The position numbers and the translations under genes are program-made. The notes under the pieces are model-generated. The model did not search any database, had not been told where the DNA came from, and was given only the letters and a program-made list of their open reading frames with translations. A stretch of DNA of 64,000 nt from Butyrivibrio sp. INlla21 (GTDB lineage Bacteria > Bacillota > Clostridia > Lachnospirales > Lachnospiraceae), in the NCBI RefSeq assembly GCF_900116875.1, contig NZ_FPCC01000016.1:16459-80458 (forward strand), written 5' to 3'. Below, in pieces: positions 32,945 through 41,877 of this stretch (position 1 is its first letter; the number at the start of each line of letters is the position of its first letter).

Positions 32945-33373
32945 ATGAGTGCTAACATATTCAGTAGCTTATCAGGTTCATATAATTATGTTAATGATAT
33001 GAGCAATCTCCTTTCTGATTATTCGAGCATAAAGAACGGATCATACGGTACACTCATGAAATCGTATGTTAAAAAAGTTGGCAATCAGAATGCTCTCGAC
33101 GCTTACCGCAAAACCGGTTCTACAGCTTCAGTAGAGGCTCCTGCCAAAGAGGAATCACAGTCTTCCAAGACCAAAACGGTTAAGACTGTTTCTGAGATGA
33201 CAAAAGAGGCAGCTGCTACCACTACCAAGAAGACTGACAGCACCGTTAATACAGCGGATAAGTATGAGAAGCTTAAATCCGACTGGCTCGACAATCAGCT
33301 TAAGCAGTATGATAAGGATGCAACCAAAACAACGGCTGCAGATACTTCGGTATCGTTTGACGCCACAGTTTGA
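32945..33373 (+). CDS. Conserved-looking hypothetical protein, Ser/Thr/Lys-rich
   Basis: 142 residues; the start is placed at the ATG at 32945, eight bases after AAGGAGG. The N-terminal 50 residues (MSANIFSSLSGSYNYVND, DYSSIKNGSYGTLMKSYVKKVG) are reminiscent of a Lachnospiraceae N-terminal motif with DYxxIKNGSYxxLxKxYY. The middle is low-complexity Ser/Thr/Lys/Ala, and the end (KYEKLKSDWLDNQLKQYDKD) is helical. No signal peptide. Function not recognised. It is monocistronic between its own promoter and a strong terminator. Confidence 0.65.
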   Translation: MSANIFSSLSGSYNYVNDMSNLLSDYSSIKNGSYGTLMKSYVKKVGNQNALDAYRKTGSTASVEAPAKEESQSSKTKTVKTVSEMTKEAAATTTKKTDSTVNTADKYEKLKSDWLDNQLKQYDKDATKTTAADTSVSFDATV

Positions 33374-33399
33374 TACAAGAATTCAATAACCGACGTGGA

Positions 33400-33430
33400 A
33401 CCGGCAGGGTATGTGCCCTGTCGGTTTTTT
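33400..33430 (+). terminator. Intrinsic terminator
   Basis: ACCGGCAGGG (33400-33409) pairs with CCCTGTCGGT (33416-33425), followed by six T. Confidence 0.9.
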
Positions 33431-33557
33431 GTTTGCAATTACTAAAGGTTTCCGTTATAATCCGTAAACATATGGTGCATTTTTTACATATGGGGAACAC
33501 GGATGCAACCATGCTTTAGTAACAATGTACAACACGCAAAAAGGAAAGGAAGTGAAT

Positions 33558-35408
33558 ATGAAGTTAAAGAAGACGAACGTACTGCGTCTGCTTACGTCTA
33601 CCATTTTGACCATGTCAACGATGGTATTATGTGCAGCGCCCGTGTATGCCGAGAATCTCGGTTCAACGATCAGCCTTGAGGAGTCAGGTATGGAGCTTAA
33701 CAACGTCGAAAGAGGTGAATGTCCTTACACATGGGTCAAGGTTGACGATGGAGCTACTCAGGTTCTCTACCCCTCCGGAGGAATGTACAGCATTATGTAC
33801 GATCTTCGGTATTTTTCTAACGGTAATGATTTCACTCAAACCGATTATCAGAGTTCAACAGGATGCGGTGGCTACAAATCTCTCACCGAACATCCCGATT
33901 TCCTTGATTCATTAAGAGAAACACTTCAAAATGCCAGAAACAGCGGCACATCTATTGTTCTTAGATTTTCCTATGCAAGCGATGCAACAACAGGAAACGA
34001 ACCTTCCAAGGCAGGCGAAAAAGGCGCTGAGCCCGACGTCGACCTTATTCTCAAACACATCTCGGAATTAAGCAATGTAATAAATGATTATAAAGACACT
34101 GTACTTGCGGTTGAGTGCGGAATGTACGGCCCTTGGGGCGAAATGCACACGTCAATGTACGACGAGCCTGAGTATTACGGCCAGTTGTCAAAGGCTTGGA
34201 TTGCAGATCTCGATCCAAACATCAAGGTTCTTGTAAGAGCGCCCAAGCACCTCATGGCGCACTACGACTTTGCAGGTAAGGCAGAGGATTTTGCCGCAGC
34301 GGTTAGTAACGGAAGCCTTAAGATCGATCCAAGACTTGGTATGTACAATGACGGATACCTCGGTTCATCGACAGATGTCGGTACATTCGGCGACGAAAAC
34401 AAATGGCCTTACATCACTCGTGAAACTGCAGCCGATCTCCTTCAAAGAATGGACACCGTTCCTTACGGCGGAGAGATGGCTTATGTAACGGCCGCCTCAC
34501 TTAAGGCCGACGGTTCTATTATCTATGATGAGCCCGCGCTCATGGGCGAGCTTTACATGTCCCACTTATCTTACCTTCACAACATCAATGAATCCGGACA
34601 TGTTATCGCAGGCGAGCTCGACAAGCTCACTGTCTCGGAAGACTTTATCCTTCCGGGCATGGATAAGTCAGACGTTGCACCTTATATAGGAAAGTCCTAC
34701 AGAGAATTTATCCGCGATCACATGGGCTATCGCCTCTTGGTAAAAGAGTCTGATCTGTCCGAAACTGTTGATGAAGACGGAACCTTCAGCATGACAGGTA
34801 AGATCACAAACACCGGCTTTGGTAACTTCCTTACAGACAAGAAGGCAGAGGTCATCCTTAAAAACGGCGACGACATCTTCATTTCAAGCATTGATTCATT
34901 TAATGCAAAAGAGCTGAAGTCACTCGGAACCATGGATTATGACTGGACCTTCGAAGTTCCTACAGACTTAGCTTCCGGTGACTGGGATGTTTATCTCAGG
35001 ATCAAAAATGCGTCCGATACAGGCGAAGTTTCTAAGACAGGAATCAGCTTTGCAAACAAAGACTGCTTCGATGAAGATCTTCGTGCCAACAAGATCGGAA
35101 CGATCAGCATCTCAAGCGAAGGCGTAAAAGAAACTACGGATGAGCCCGATACTCCCGATCAGCCCGGCACTGATGCTTCAACTGATGAGCCCGGCGCCGA
35201 CGCTTCTACTGACGAACCCGGCACCGATGCTTCTACCGATGATCAGGGCAAAACAGACAAGGACAAGAAAGATTCTTGTGATTCAAAAGACAAAAAAGAC
35301 AAAAAAGATAAAAAAGACGACAAGCACGATCATAACAAGAAAAAATACAACAAGCATAAGTCAGGCAAAAAATACAGCTTCAAGCACTACAAACATAAGA
35401 AGCACTGA
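33558..35408 (+). CDS. Secreted DUF4874/DUF4832-domain protein
   Basis: 616 residues; ATG at 33558 after GGAAAGGAAGTG. A signal peptide ends VYA (about residue 31). GMYSIMYDLRYFSN and the region to about 220 (VECGMYGPWGEMHTS) match DUF4874. About 230-500, with RPALMGE-like IYDEPALMGELYMSHLSYL and a beta-sandwich end, matches DUF4832. These occur in glycan-related extracellular proteins with a TIM-barrel look; enzymatic activity is unproven. The tail has Thr/Asp/Glu/Pro repeats (PGTDASTDE units) and then an extreme Lys/His-rich end, similar in plan to the metallophosphoesterases at the left. Confidence 0.8.
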   Translation: MKLKKTNVLRLLTSTILTMSTMVLCAAPVYAENLGSTISLEESGMELNNVERGECPYTWVKVDDGATQVLYPSGGMYSIMYDLRYFSNGNDFTQTDYQSSTGCGGYKSLTEHPDFLDSLRETLQNARNSGTSIVLRFSYASDATTGNEPSKAGEKGAEPDVDLILKHISELSNVINDYKDTVLAVECGMYGPWGEMHTSMYDEPEYYGQLSKAWIADLDPNIKVLVRAPKHLMAHYDFAGKAEDFAAAVSNGSLKIDPRLGMYNDGYLGSSTDVGTFGDENKWPYITRETAADLLQRMDTVPYGGEMAYVTAASLKADGSIIYDEPALMGELYMSHLSYLHNINESGHVIAGELDKLTVSEDFILPGMDKSDVAPYIGKSYREFIRDHMGYRLLVKESDLSETVDEDGTFSMTGKITNTGFGNFLTDKKAEVILKNGDDIFISSIDSFNAKELKSLGTMDYDWTFEVPTDLASGDWDVYLRIKNASDTGEVSKTGISFANKDCFDEDLRANKIGTISISSEGVKETTDEPDTPDQPGTDASTDEPGADASTDEPGTDASTDDQGKTDKDKKDSCDSKDKKDKKDKKDDKHDHNKKKYNKHKSGKKYSFKHYKHKKH

Positions 35409-35423
35409 TACACTCTAACATTG

Positions 35424-35455
35424 CAAACGGCAGGTTTTCCTGCCGTTTGTTTTTA
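35424..35455 (+). terminator. Intrinsic terminator
   Basis: CAAACGGCAGG (35424-35434) pairs with CCTGCCGTTTG (35439-35449) around TTTT, followed by TTTTTAT. It separates the convergent DUF4832 and AEC transporter genes. Confidence 0.92.
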
Positions 35456-35488
35456 TATACTTTATTAGTTTTTCTCCGAAACCGATCG

Positions 35489-36433
35489 CTACATCCACAT
35501 CACAACAAGCGGTATCGTCACGATCGCAGCAAGTGTAGTGAAAATGATACCTGCGGATATATTCTCCTCTTCTATCCCAAACTGTTTACATGCCATAAGC
35601 GGAAGATTTGCGGCGGGCATTGCCGACAATATAACAATCGTCTGCAGCATCAGTCCGCGAATTCCGATTGCCTTCATTATAAATGCAAGCATGATAGGAA
35701 CATCAATTTGCCTTAGCATAATAAACACATACAATCTCCAATTGGAAAAGACCTTTCTCGGTATCATCTGCGCTACGGATACGCCAAGTACCAGCATCGA
35801 CATAAAAGTCGTACATGAACCGATATGCGTAAGCAACGTGCTCACCACGCCGGGGATCTTAAAATCCGCCGCATACACAATGATCGTTGCGACGGACATA
35901 ACGGTCCCTGCATTCACAATGCCACCATACCTAACACCGGCACCCGTTCGACCGGCCCCTTTGCATGCGCCGGAATGCTTCTCCGCCAGCACTCTCATCC
36001 CATACGTATAGAAGATCAGATTAAAGCATAGCCCGCAGATTGCCACATAGATAAGCGACGCACTTCCGAGAACGGCGGACGCAAAAGGTATCCCTATAAA
36101 TCCCACGTTTCCGAATATCGTTAGCATGCGGAATTCAAATCTCTTTTCCCTACTTATAAAAAGAAGTCTCGGGATCAAATAAGAAAAGGCGATAAGAACC
36201 GCATACATAATCGCAAAAAGTGCAAACGAAGTAGCAAGCTCTTTTGCCGATATTTTCTGCTCTTCCTTCAAGGCAGCGCAAAGTAAAGTAATGGGATTTG
36301 TGATGTTAACGATTATCCACGACAGCTGCTTCGAAGTGTCATTGGATAAACGTCCTCCTTTATATAGGAAGACACCTATTAAGATCATGAAAAAGATCAT
36401 GATCATTTGTCCCAAAACTACTGTAGTACTCAT
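35489..36433 (-). CDS. AEC-family (auxin efflux carrier-type) transporter
   Basis: 314 residues with about ten membrane helices in two halves. The membrane-transport (AEC) signature is seen in TIFGNVGFIGIPFASAVLG and ILSAMPAANLPLMACKQFG. The start is set at the ATG at 36433 because it overlaps the aldolase stop (ATGA), giving translational coupling; a GTG five codons earlier lacks a ribosome site. Family members export or import small organic acids. Its place at the end of a fucose-type operon suggests movement of a fermentation product such as lactate or a related acid (inference). Confidence 0.85.
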   Translation of the reverse strand: MSTTVVLGQMIMIFFMILIGVFLYKGGRLSNDTSKQLSWIIVNITNPITLLCAALKEEQKISAKELATSFALFAIMYAVLIAFSYLIPRLLFISREKRFEFRMLTIFGNVGFIGIPFASAVLGSASLIYVAICGLCFNLIFYTYGMRVLAEKHSGACKGAGRTGAGVRYGGIVNAGTVMSVATIIVYAADFKIPGVVSTLLTHIGSCTTFMSMLVLGVSVAQMIPRKVFSNWRLYVFIMLRQIDVPIMLAFIMKAIGIRGLMLQTIVILSAMPAANLPLMACKQFGIEEENISAGIIFTTLAAIVTIPLVVMWM

Positions 36434-37143
36434 TGTTTCCAAATACACCTATCACACTTATAGCAATTGGGTCCTTTCCTGTCTGCGGGGAACTTTCCCG
36501 GCATTCCCATCTTTCTTCTTATATCAACAAGCTTATCTATCTCTTCCTTAGTAAACTCCTTGGGCTCTCCTATAGTCTGCGACTTATATAAGAGCTCAGC
36601 GTAAAACTCAAGCGACTCCATCTTCATGTACGCGCTCAAGAGATCGACAGACCACGTAAGCGCTCCGTGATTCTCAAGTAAAAGTGCATCGAAATCATCA
36701 AGATAAGGATTGATAGCCTCAGGGATCTCCATGGTTGAAGGAGTTCCGTAAGGAGTAAGCGGAACGCAGCCAAGCGCTATCACGGCCTCAGGCATGATTG
36801 GCTTGTTCAAGGGCTTTGCCGCGATCGCAAAACTTGTCGCAAAGTTTGGATGCGCATGAACGACTGCTCCCACATCGGGGCGTCTTTCATATACTCTTAA
36901 GTGCATCTTTATTTCGCTTGAAGGTCTAAAGCCCTCGCTTGCCTCAAGTACATTGCCCTTCTCATCAACCTTACATATATATTCAGGCGTCATGAATCCT
37001 TTGGACACACCGGTGGGCGTGCACAGAAATTCGTGGTCGTTTAGCTTTACCGAGATATTTCCGTCGTTTGCCGCAACCATGTTTCTATCATATATTCTTT
37101 TACCCAAGTCACATATTAAATGCTTGATCTCTATTTCATTCAT
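36430..37143 (-). CDS. Class II aldolase (L-fuculose-phosphate aldolase type)
   Basis: 237 residues from the ATG at 37143, which follows AGAGGTAGGA. The frame is open to an ATG at 37203 overlapping the kinase stop, but the extra residues are not family-like. Zn-dependent class II aldolase/adducin fold: NDGNISVKL, TPTGVSKG, the zinc ligands HAHPNF, and ENHGALTW. Cleaves fuculose- or rhamnulose-1-phosphate to DHAP and lactaldehyde. The C-terminus ends with a Cys cluster (CYKCDRC), not typical of FucA. With FucI and the kinase it completes L-fucose breakdown. Confidence 0.85.
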   Translation of the reverse strand: MNEIEIKHLICDLGKRIYDRNMVAANDGNISVKLNDHEFLCTPTGVSKGFMTPEYICKVDEKGNVLEASEGFRPSSEIKMHLRVYERRPDVGAVVHAHPNFATSFAIAAKPLNKPIMPEAVIALGCVPLTPYGTPSTMEIPEAINPYLDDFDALLLENHGALTWSVDLLSAYMKMESLEFYAELLYKSQTIGEPKEFTKEEIDKLVDIRRKMGMPGKFPADRKGPNCYKCDRCIWKQ

Positions 37144-37199
37144 TTTCCTACCTCTGTTTTCCACGTCATGCGTTGCCATATCAAAATGACCCTCATGGA

Positions 37200-38606
37200 T
37201 CATGGCTCATATCTCTTTACGTCAAAAGAGTTCCTCACGCACTCCTTTGCCTCTTTTTCATCCGCAAAAACTCCGGCGGTTATCATCTGCGTCATAAGAT
37301 TTCCGATAGCGGTTGCTTCCGTAGGCCCTGCGATTATCTGCCTTTGCGTGCGCCTTGCGGTCAGCTCGTTAAGATATGAAGCATTGGATCCTCCGCCGAC
37401 AATATGTATGCAGTCGTAGCGCTTACCCGTAACTTCTTCAATAACAGAAAGCCTATCCGCATAACACTTGGCAAGACTGTTGTAGATAACTGCGGCAAGC
37501 TCAGACAAAGTTTCCGGCACTTCCTGTCCTGTCTTTTTACAATAATCCTTAACCGCCGCCGCCATATCTTTTGGCGATAAAAAGCTATTGTCCAGGCAAT
37601 CAACAACACTTCCTATAGTTTCGTGCGAAGCCATCTCGCATATAGTGCCGTAGTCCAGATCCTTGGCAAGCTCATTGCGAACGGACTGTATCATCCAAAG
37701 GCCCATTATATTATTCAGATAAGTTATCCTTCCGCCGTAGCCGCCTTCGTTCGTAAGCCCAGCCTCCATGCTCTCTTCCGTGCAGCTAGGGTGCGATAAC
37801 TCAACGCCCATCAGCGACCATGTTCCTGATGAGATATAGCAAATATCGCCTTCTCCGGGCACAGCAAAAACAGCGCTCGCGGTATCGTGCGAAGGAGCCA
37901 AAGTCACAGTGCAGTCGAAACCGACTTTGTCCCTGATCTCTTCACGCAGCGTGCCGAGAACGCTCCCGGGCATAGCTATCCTGCCAAAGAGCTTTTGGGG
38001 GAATCCGAGCTTTTCGGAAATAAGCTCTGTATCCCATTCTCTTTTTATGGGGTTTAAAAGCTGAGTGGTACTTGCCTGCGTATATTCCTGCGCCTTTTTT
38101 CCGGTCAAAAGAAATCCGAAATAATCGGGCAGCATTAGAAGGCTCTCAGCCTTAGAAAGAAGTTCCGGATGATATTTCTTAAGAGCCGCAAGCTGAAAGA
38201 TCGTATTGTACATTGCTTTCTGAATGCCCGTTCTTGCATACAGCTCTTTTTCCGAAATCTTCTTGTAGACTTCTGTATCAATGCCGTCTGTCCTGTGATC
38301 TCTGTAGGCGACGGCTCGTCCGAGAGGCTTGTCCATGTCATCAATAAGCACATAGTCAACGCCCCAGGTATCAATGGCAACACTCTTTGGAATCTTTCCA
38401 AGCTCTTTACACTTGGAAAGGCCTGTCAGGATCTCGGAAAAGAGTCTTTCGGTGTCCCAAAAGAGTTCTCCGTCCGGCGCTTCATCCATTCCGTTTCGGA
38501 AGCGATAAACTTCTGTAAGCTCCATCTTATCGCATGCCAAAGAACCGAGGATGTGACGCCCTCCCGACGCACCAATGTCTATTGCCAGAAAATACTCTCT
38601 ATTCAC
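37200..38606 (-). CDS. rhaB: Rhamnulokinase-family sugar kinase (probable fuculokinase role)
   Basis: 468 residues, FGGY family. It begins with GTG at 38606 after GAGAGGG. DIGASGGRH is the phosphate-1 motif, ATP-binding VGGGSNASYLNELTA lies near residue 400, and AIDTWGVDYVLID and YRDHRTDG are typical of RhaB. Family signature is rhamnulokinase, but no RhaA or RhaD is present. A fucose isomerase, fucose mutarotase and class II aldolase are, so it most likely phosphorylates L-fuculose here (inference). The stop overlaps a possible upstream start of the aldolase. Confidence 0.88.
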   Translation of the reverse strand: MNREYFLAIDIGASGGRHILGSLACDKMELTEVYRFRNGMDEAPDGELFWDTERLFSEILTGLSKCKELGKIPKSVAIDTWGVDYVLIDDMDKPLGRAVAYRDHRTDGIDTEVYKKISEKELYARTGIQKAMYNTIFQLAALKKYHPELLSKAESLLMLPDYFGFLLTGKKAQEYTQASTTQLLNPIKREWDTELISEKLGFPQKLFGRIAMPGSVLGTLREEIRDKVGFDCTVTLAPSHDTASAVFAVPGEGDICYISSGTWSLMGVELSHPSCTEESMEAGLTNEGGYGGRITYLNNIMGLWMIQSVRNELAKDLDYGTICEMASHETIGSVVDCLDNSFLSPKDMAAAVKDYCKKTGQEVPETLSELAAVIYNSLAKCYADRLSVIEEVTGKRYDCIHIVGGGSNASYLNELTARRTQRQIIAGPTEATAIGNLMTQMITAGVFADEKEAKECVRNSFDVKRYEP

Positions 38607-38661
38607 TTATGTTTCCCTCTCGATCTAAGTCACAAGGAAACACCGGATCCACGGAGTTTCC

Positions 38662-39099
38662 TTAGAACATTCCAAAGATCTTATCGCGGAAAGAGTTATA
38701 GAGTGTGGCATAATCCGTATAGCTTATATTTGTATCATCGAAGCGATTGTTCCATGCCGTTTTAAGTCCGTCGCACAGCTCTTTTGCGGATTCATCTTCT
38801 GTAAGAAGCACTGCGGGAAAAACATAATAGATCATGAAAAGATTGAGATCCGCCTGCATAGCACCTCGTATCTTACCCTTGGTGTTATAGGCATCAAAGA
38901 TCTTATCAGCAAATTCTTTTCCCACTTCAAGCGAAGCGGCAGCCTTATCTTCCGATGCATTCACCTTTTTTAGCATCTCGTCAAAAAAGTGACCGTGCTC
39001 ATCCCTAAAGCTTTGCATATTTATCTCGTAGCTTTTCTTCTTAAGCTTACGCATCATCGCTGTTCTGTTTTCAAAAATAACTTCGACGTTCTCCGGCAT
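38662..39099 (-). CDS. Hypothetical protein in the fucose operon
   Basis: 145 residues, all-helical appearance, no signal peptide or membrane segment. The central part (GKIRGAMQADLNLFMIYYVFPAVLLTEDE) is the most hydrophobic. A well-placed GGAGGG precedes the ATG. It lies between fucU and the kinase gene on the same strand with short gaps, so it is likely cotranscribed with the sugar genes. I do not recognise a family. Confidence 0.65.
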   Translation of the reverse strand: MPENVEVIFENRTAMMRKLKKKSYEINMQSFRDEHGHFFDEMLKKVNASEDKAAASLEVGKEFADKIFDAYNTKGKIRGAMQADLNLFMIYYVFPAVLLTEDESAKELCDGLKTAWNNRFDDTNISYTDYATLYNSFRDKIFGMF

Positions 39100-39124
39100 G
39101 GATCATCCCTCCGATAAAAAAAAT

Positions 39125-39583
39125 TTAGATAACAACACCTTTTCTAAGAATAATATTAGCATAGATTGCCGTCTCTGTTGTTTGAATTACAACTTTAGCT
39201 CTTTCTTTGGTCTGATCGTAAAATTTCCATTTATTGATTTCTTTAAAAGCTTTCTCGCCGCGCTCATCGTACTTGGCAACGATCTTTTTATACTCATCCC
39301 AGATAGGTGTGGCTACTTTGCCAACATCGCCCGGCTCAAGCGCCATGAGCGTGCAGGGTGCATCTTCTTCGCCCTTTGAATTGGGATATGTATCAAGCGG
39401 AAAGACTGTAAGAATAGCATCAAGAACCTCGGGAACGCCGAGTCCGTCCGCTCTTATAACGTAGTCGCACATTGTGCTTCCGGGAAAATTGCCGTCTGCA
39501 ATTACAAGTTCATCCGTATGTCCCATATCATCCAAAACCATCAAAAGCTCGGGTGATAATATCGTTGGGATTCCTTTTAACAT
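39125..39583 (-). CDS. fucU: L-fucose mutarotase (RbsD/FucU family)
   Basis: 152 residues. MLKGIPTILSPELLMVLDDMGHTDELVIADGNFP is the FucU N-terminus with the catalytic His in MGH; the C-terminus KVVIQTTETAIYANIILRKG carries the conserved Tyr and Asn. Interconverts alpha and beta anomers of L-fucose so that the isomerase is supplied. Directly follows the substrate-binding protein gene of the ABC transporter, which links the transporter to fucose. Confidence 0.92.
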   Translation of the reverse strand: MLKGIPTILSPELLMVLDDMGHTDELVIADGNFPGSTMCDYVIRADGLGVPEVLDAILTVFPLDTYPNSKGEEDAPCTLMALEPGDVGKVATPIWDEYKKIVAKYDERGEKAFKEINKWKFYDQTKERAKVVIQTTETAIYANIILRKGVVI

Positions 39584-39639
39584 CTTTATTCCTCTTTTCT
39601 TTTATTTATGTTCTTAAATTTATGCTTATTTTTATATTG

Positions 39640-39666
39640 AAAGGGACCGGTAATCCCGATCCCTTT
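39640..39666 (-). promoter_or_regulatory. Intercistronic hairpin after the substrate-binding protein gene
   Basis: AAAGGGACCGG (39640-39650) pairs with CCGATCCCTTT (39656-39666) with one mismatch. There is no T tract on the minus strand, so it probably stabilises or processes the upstream mRNA and raises binding-protein levels relative to downstream genes. Confidence 0.55.
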
Positions 39667-39676
39667 CGGAATAGAT

Positions 39677-40831
39677 TTAGTCGTAAAGGTTAGGAAGAAT
39701 GTCAGGTGAATCCATATTTGTGCTGTCGTACCAATAACCTTCTGTGGAGATATCAGATACTGTCTCACCTGTTGCGATCTGATAAAGTGTCTTAACTGTT
39801 GCTCTACCCATTGCAAGAGGTGACTGTGTAACAGCACCGAACATTGTTCCGTCCTTAACTGCTCCCTTGATTACGCTACCTGCATCAAAGCCTACACCAA
39901 GGATTGTCTTGCCGGGCTCTGAGCCAAGCTTGTTGAGGTTCTCGTTAGCTGAAAGGATACCCTCTGCTGCAACCTGGTTTGAACCAAAGATTCCGAGAAC
40001 GTCTGACTTGTTCATGATAGCTGAAGCCTCTGTAGCACAAAGCTCAACTGTTGTCTGAGCGGGAACTGCAACTTCGATGATAACGTCTGCTGTTGCCTCA
40101 TCGCCCTTGTCCTTAGCGCCGTTTACATAGAACTCGTTACCTACAACAGCAACCTTCTTGCCGTCTGCTGTAGCAAGCTCTGCGAACTTATCAACGAATC
40201 CGAGACCACGCTGTGTGATTGACTCTGAAGTTGACTCCTGGTTAACTTCACCGATACGAACAGGTGCTGATGCGTTTGCGATAGTGTCCTTAAGAGCAGC
40301 GTACATATTCTCAGCTGCTGTTGCGCCTGCGCCGTAGTTGTCTGTAGCGATTGTTGAAAGAACTGATCCTTCTGGAGCGTCAGGGCATCCTGAGTCAAAG
40401 CAAACTACAGGGATTCCTGCGTCTTTTGCCATCTGGAGAGCATCAAGGCATGCACTCTGATCGCAAGCTGCTAGGCCGATTCCGTCGGGTGCGCCGTTTA
40501 CATAGTTGGTGAGCATGTTAACCTGATCTGCGATGTCAGACTCAGCGTTAGGACCGTTACACTCTACGTTTACACCAAGCTCTTCTGCTGCCTGATTAAC
40601 ACCTGTAACGGCTGCCTGCCAGTATGATGACTGGAAGCTCTTAACAACGATCTTGAAGTTAAGCTCTTTTCCTTCGGGTGCTGCCGACTCGGGCGCTGCT
40701 GCCTCGGTAGCCTGTGTGTCAGCAGCGGGCGCCTCGGCGTCGGGAGTCTGTGCCTGCTGTGCTCCACAGCCTGCAACAAGTGCTGTAACCATAACTACAC
40801 TCATGATTGATGCAAAAAGTCTTTTTTTCAT
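39677..40831 (-). CDS. Sugar ABC transporter substrate-binding lipoprotein
   Basis: 384 residues from the ATG at 40831, which lies six bases after GGAGG (two earlier ATGs are too close to or upstream of it). Signal peptide with lipobox VAGC (Cys about 21) and an Ala/Pro/Glu linker, then the RbsB-type periplasmic-binding fold: VVKSFQSSYWQAAVTGVNQAAEELG, ACDQSACLDALQMAKDAGIPVVCFDSG. First gene of the set to be cotranscribed with fucU; two permeases and an ATPase lie upstream. L-fucose is the most likely ligand by context. Confidence 0.9.
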   Translation of the reverse strand: MKKRLFASIMSVVMVTALVAGCGAQQAQTPDAEAPAADTQATEAAAPESAAPEGKELNFKIVVKSFQSSYWQAAVTGVNQAAEELGVNVECNGPNAESDIADQVNMLTNYVNGAPDGIGLAACDQSACLDALQMAKDAGIPVVCFDSGCPDAPEGSVLSTIATDNYGAGATAAENMYAALKDTIANASAPVRIGEVNQESTSESITQRGLGFVDKFAELATADGKKVAVVGNEFYVNGAKDKGDEATADVIIEVAVPAQTTVELCATEASAIMNKSDVLGIFGSNQVAAEGILSANENLNKLGSEPGKTILGVGFDAGSVIKGAVKDGTMFGAVTQSPLAMGRATVKTLYQIATGETVSDISTEGYWYDSTNMDSPDILPNLYD

Positions 40832-40891
40832 TTTCATCCTCCTTAGAAAAAAATACATTCTCTTTTATATGATCTACGTCCGTAGTCCATA

Positions 40892-41866
40892 TCACTTCTT
40901 CTCTCTTCTCTTTTTGATAATGTCGACCATTACGGAACCGATAAGTACAAAGCCCGTAACTATCTGCTGCCAGTTTGCCTGTAACCCGATAAACGGAAGT
41001 CCCGTTTTAAGAAGGCAGATGACAAATACGCCGACGAAGGTTCCGATTATGGAGCCCGCTCCGCCCGTTGCGGATACGCCGCCTATGATCGCTCCGCCTA
41101 TAGCCTCAAGCTCAAAGCCTGCGCCCGTTCCGGGAAGAACCGTCTTGAACACGGCTGAGTATGCGATTGCTGCAAGTGCGGCGAAAAGACCTGAGATCGT
41201 ATATGCCATTATGTGGTAGAACTTAACGTTGATACCCGAAAGTATCGCAGCTTCCTTGTTACTTCCGATTGCGATGATGTAGCGTCCGACTTTGGTGTGC
41301 CTTAGTACGAAGTGCATCATTATTGCAAGAAGCAGTACCCATATAAATCCAAGCGGTATCTTTGTTCCGCCGATATCAAGTTTAAAGATGCTTCTAAACC
41401 AGCTTCCGGGCTGTCCCGCTGTAGGCCATGAAATACCGGTATTCTGGGAACAGATGGAACCGAGTCCTCTTGTTATCATGCAGGTACAAAGTGTCGCAAG
41501 GAACGGCGGAAGATCCATAACCCCTATGAGTACGCCGTTTATAACACCGATGATCGTTCCGAAAAGAACCGTCACAACCATTGCAAGTCCCACAGGCCAT
41601 CCGCAGTGAAGGATCAGATATCCTCCCGCAAGCGAGTAGCACACAAGTCCGGTACCGATTGAAAGATCTACTCCTCCGGTTATCAGGGGAAAAGACACAC
41701 CGATTGCCATAAGGACTATGTAATATGAGTAATCCATGATGGTGAGGATTGTTGTGTACTGTCTGAAATTCTCGCTGGCTAAGCAAAAGAAAGTGAGCAG
41801 TGCGATCACCACCAAAAATACGATAAGTTCCTGCTTAAGTTTCACAGCAGTTTTTTCCTTTTTCAT
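40892..41866 (-). CDS. Sugar ABC transporter permease (RbsC-like)
   Basis: 324 residues with about ten membrane helices. GGVDLSIGTGLV and LSGINVKFYHIMAYTISGLFAALAAI with GAGFELEAIGGAIIGGVSATGG are the CUT2 permease signatures, including the coupling loop that contacts the ATPase. Starts after GAGGAG, 11 bp downstream of the ATPase gene. Confidence 0.92.
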   Translation of the reverse strand: MKKEKTAVKLKQELIVFLVVIALLTFFCLASENFRQYTTILTIMDYSYYIVLMAIGVSFPLITGGVDLSIGTGLVCYSLAGGYLILHCGWPVGLAMVVTVLFGTIIGVINGVLIGVMDLPPFLATLCTCMITRGLGSICSQNTGISWPTAGQPGSWFRSIFKLDIGGTKIPLGFIWVLLLAIMMHFVLRHTKVGRYIIAIGSNKEAAILSGINVKFYHIMAYTISGLFAALAAIAYSAVFKTVLPGTGAGFELEAIGGAIIGGVSATGGAGSIIGTFVGVFVICLLKTGLPFIGLQANWQQIVTGFVLIGSVMVDIIKKRREKK

Positions 41867-41877
41867 CTTTTCTCCTC

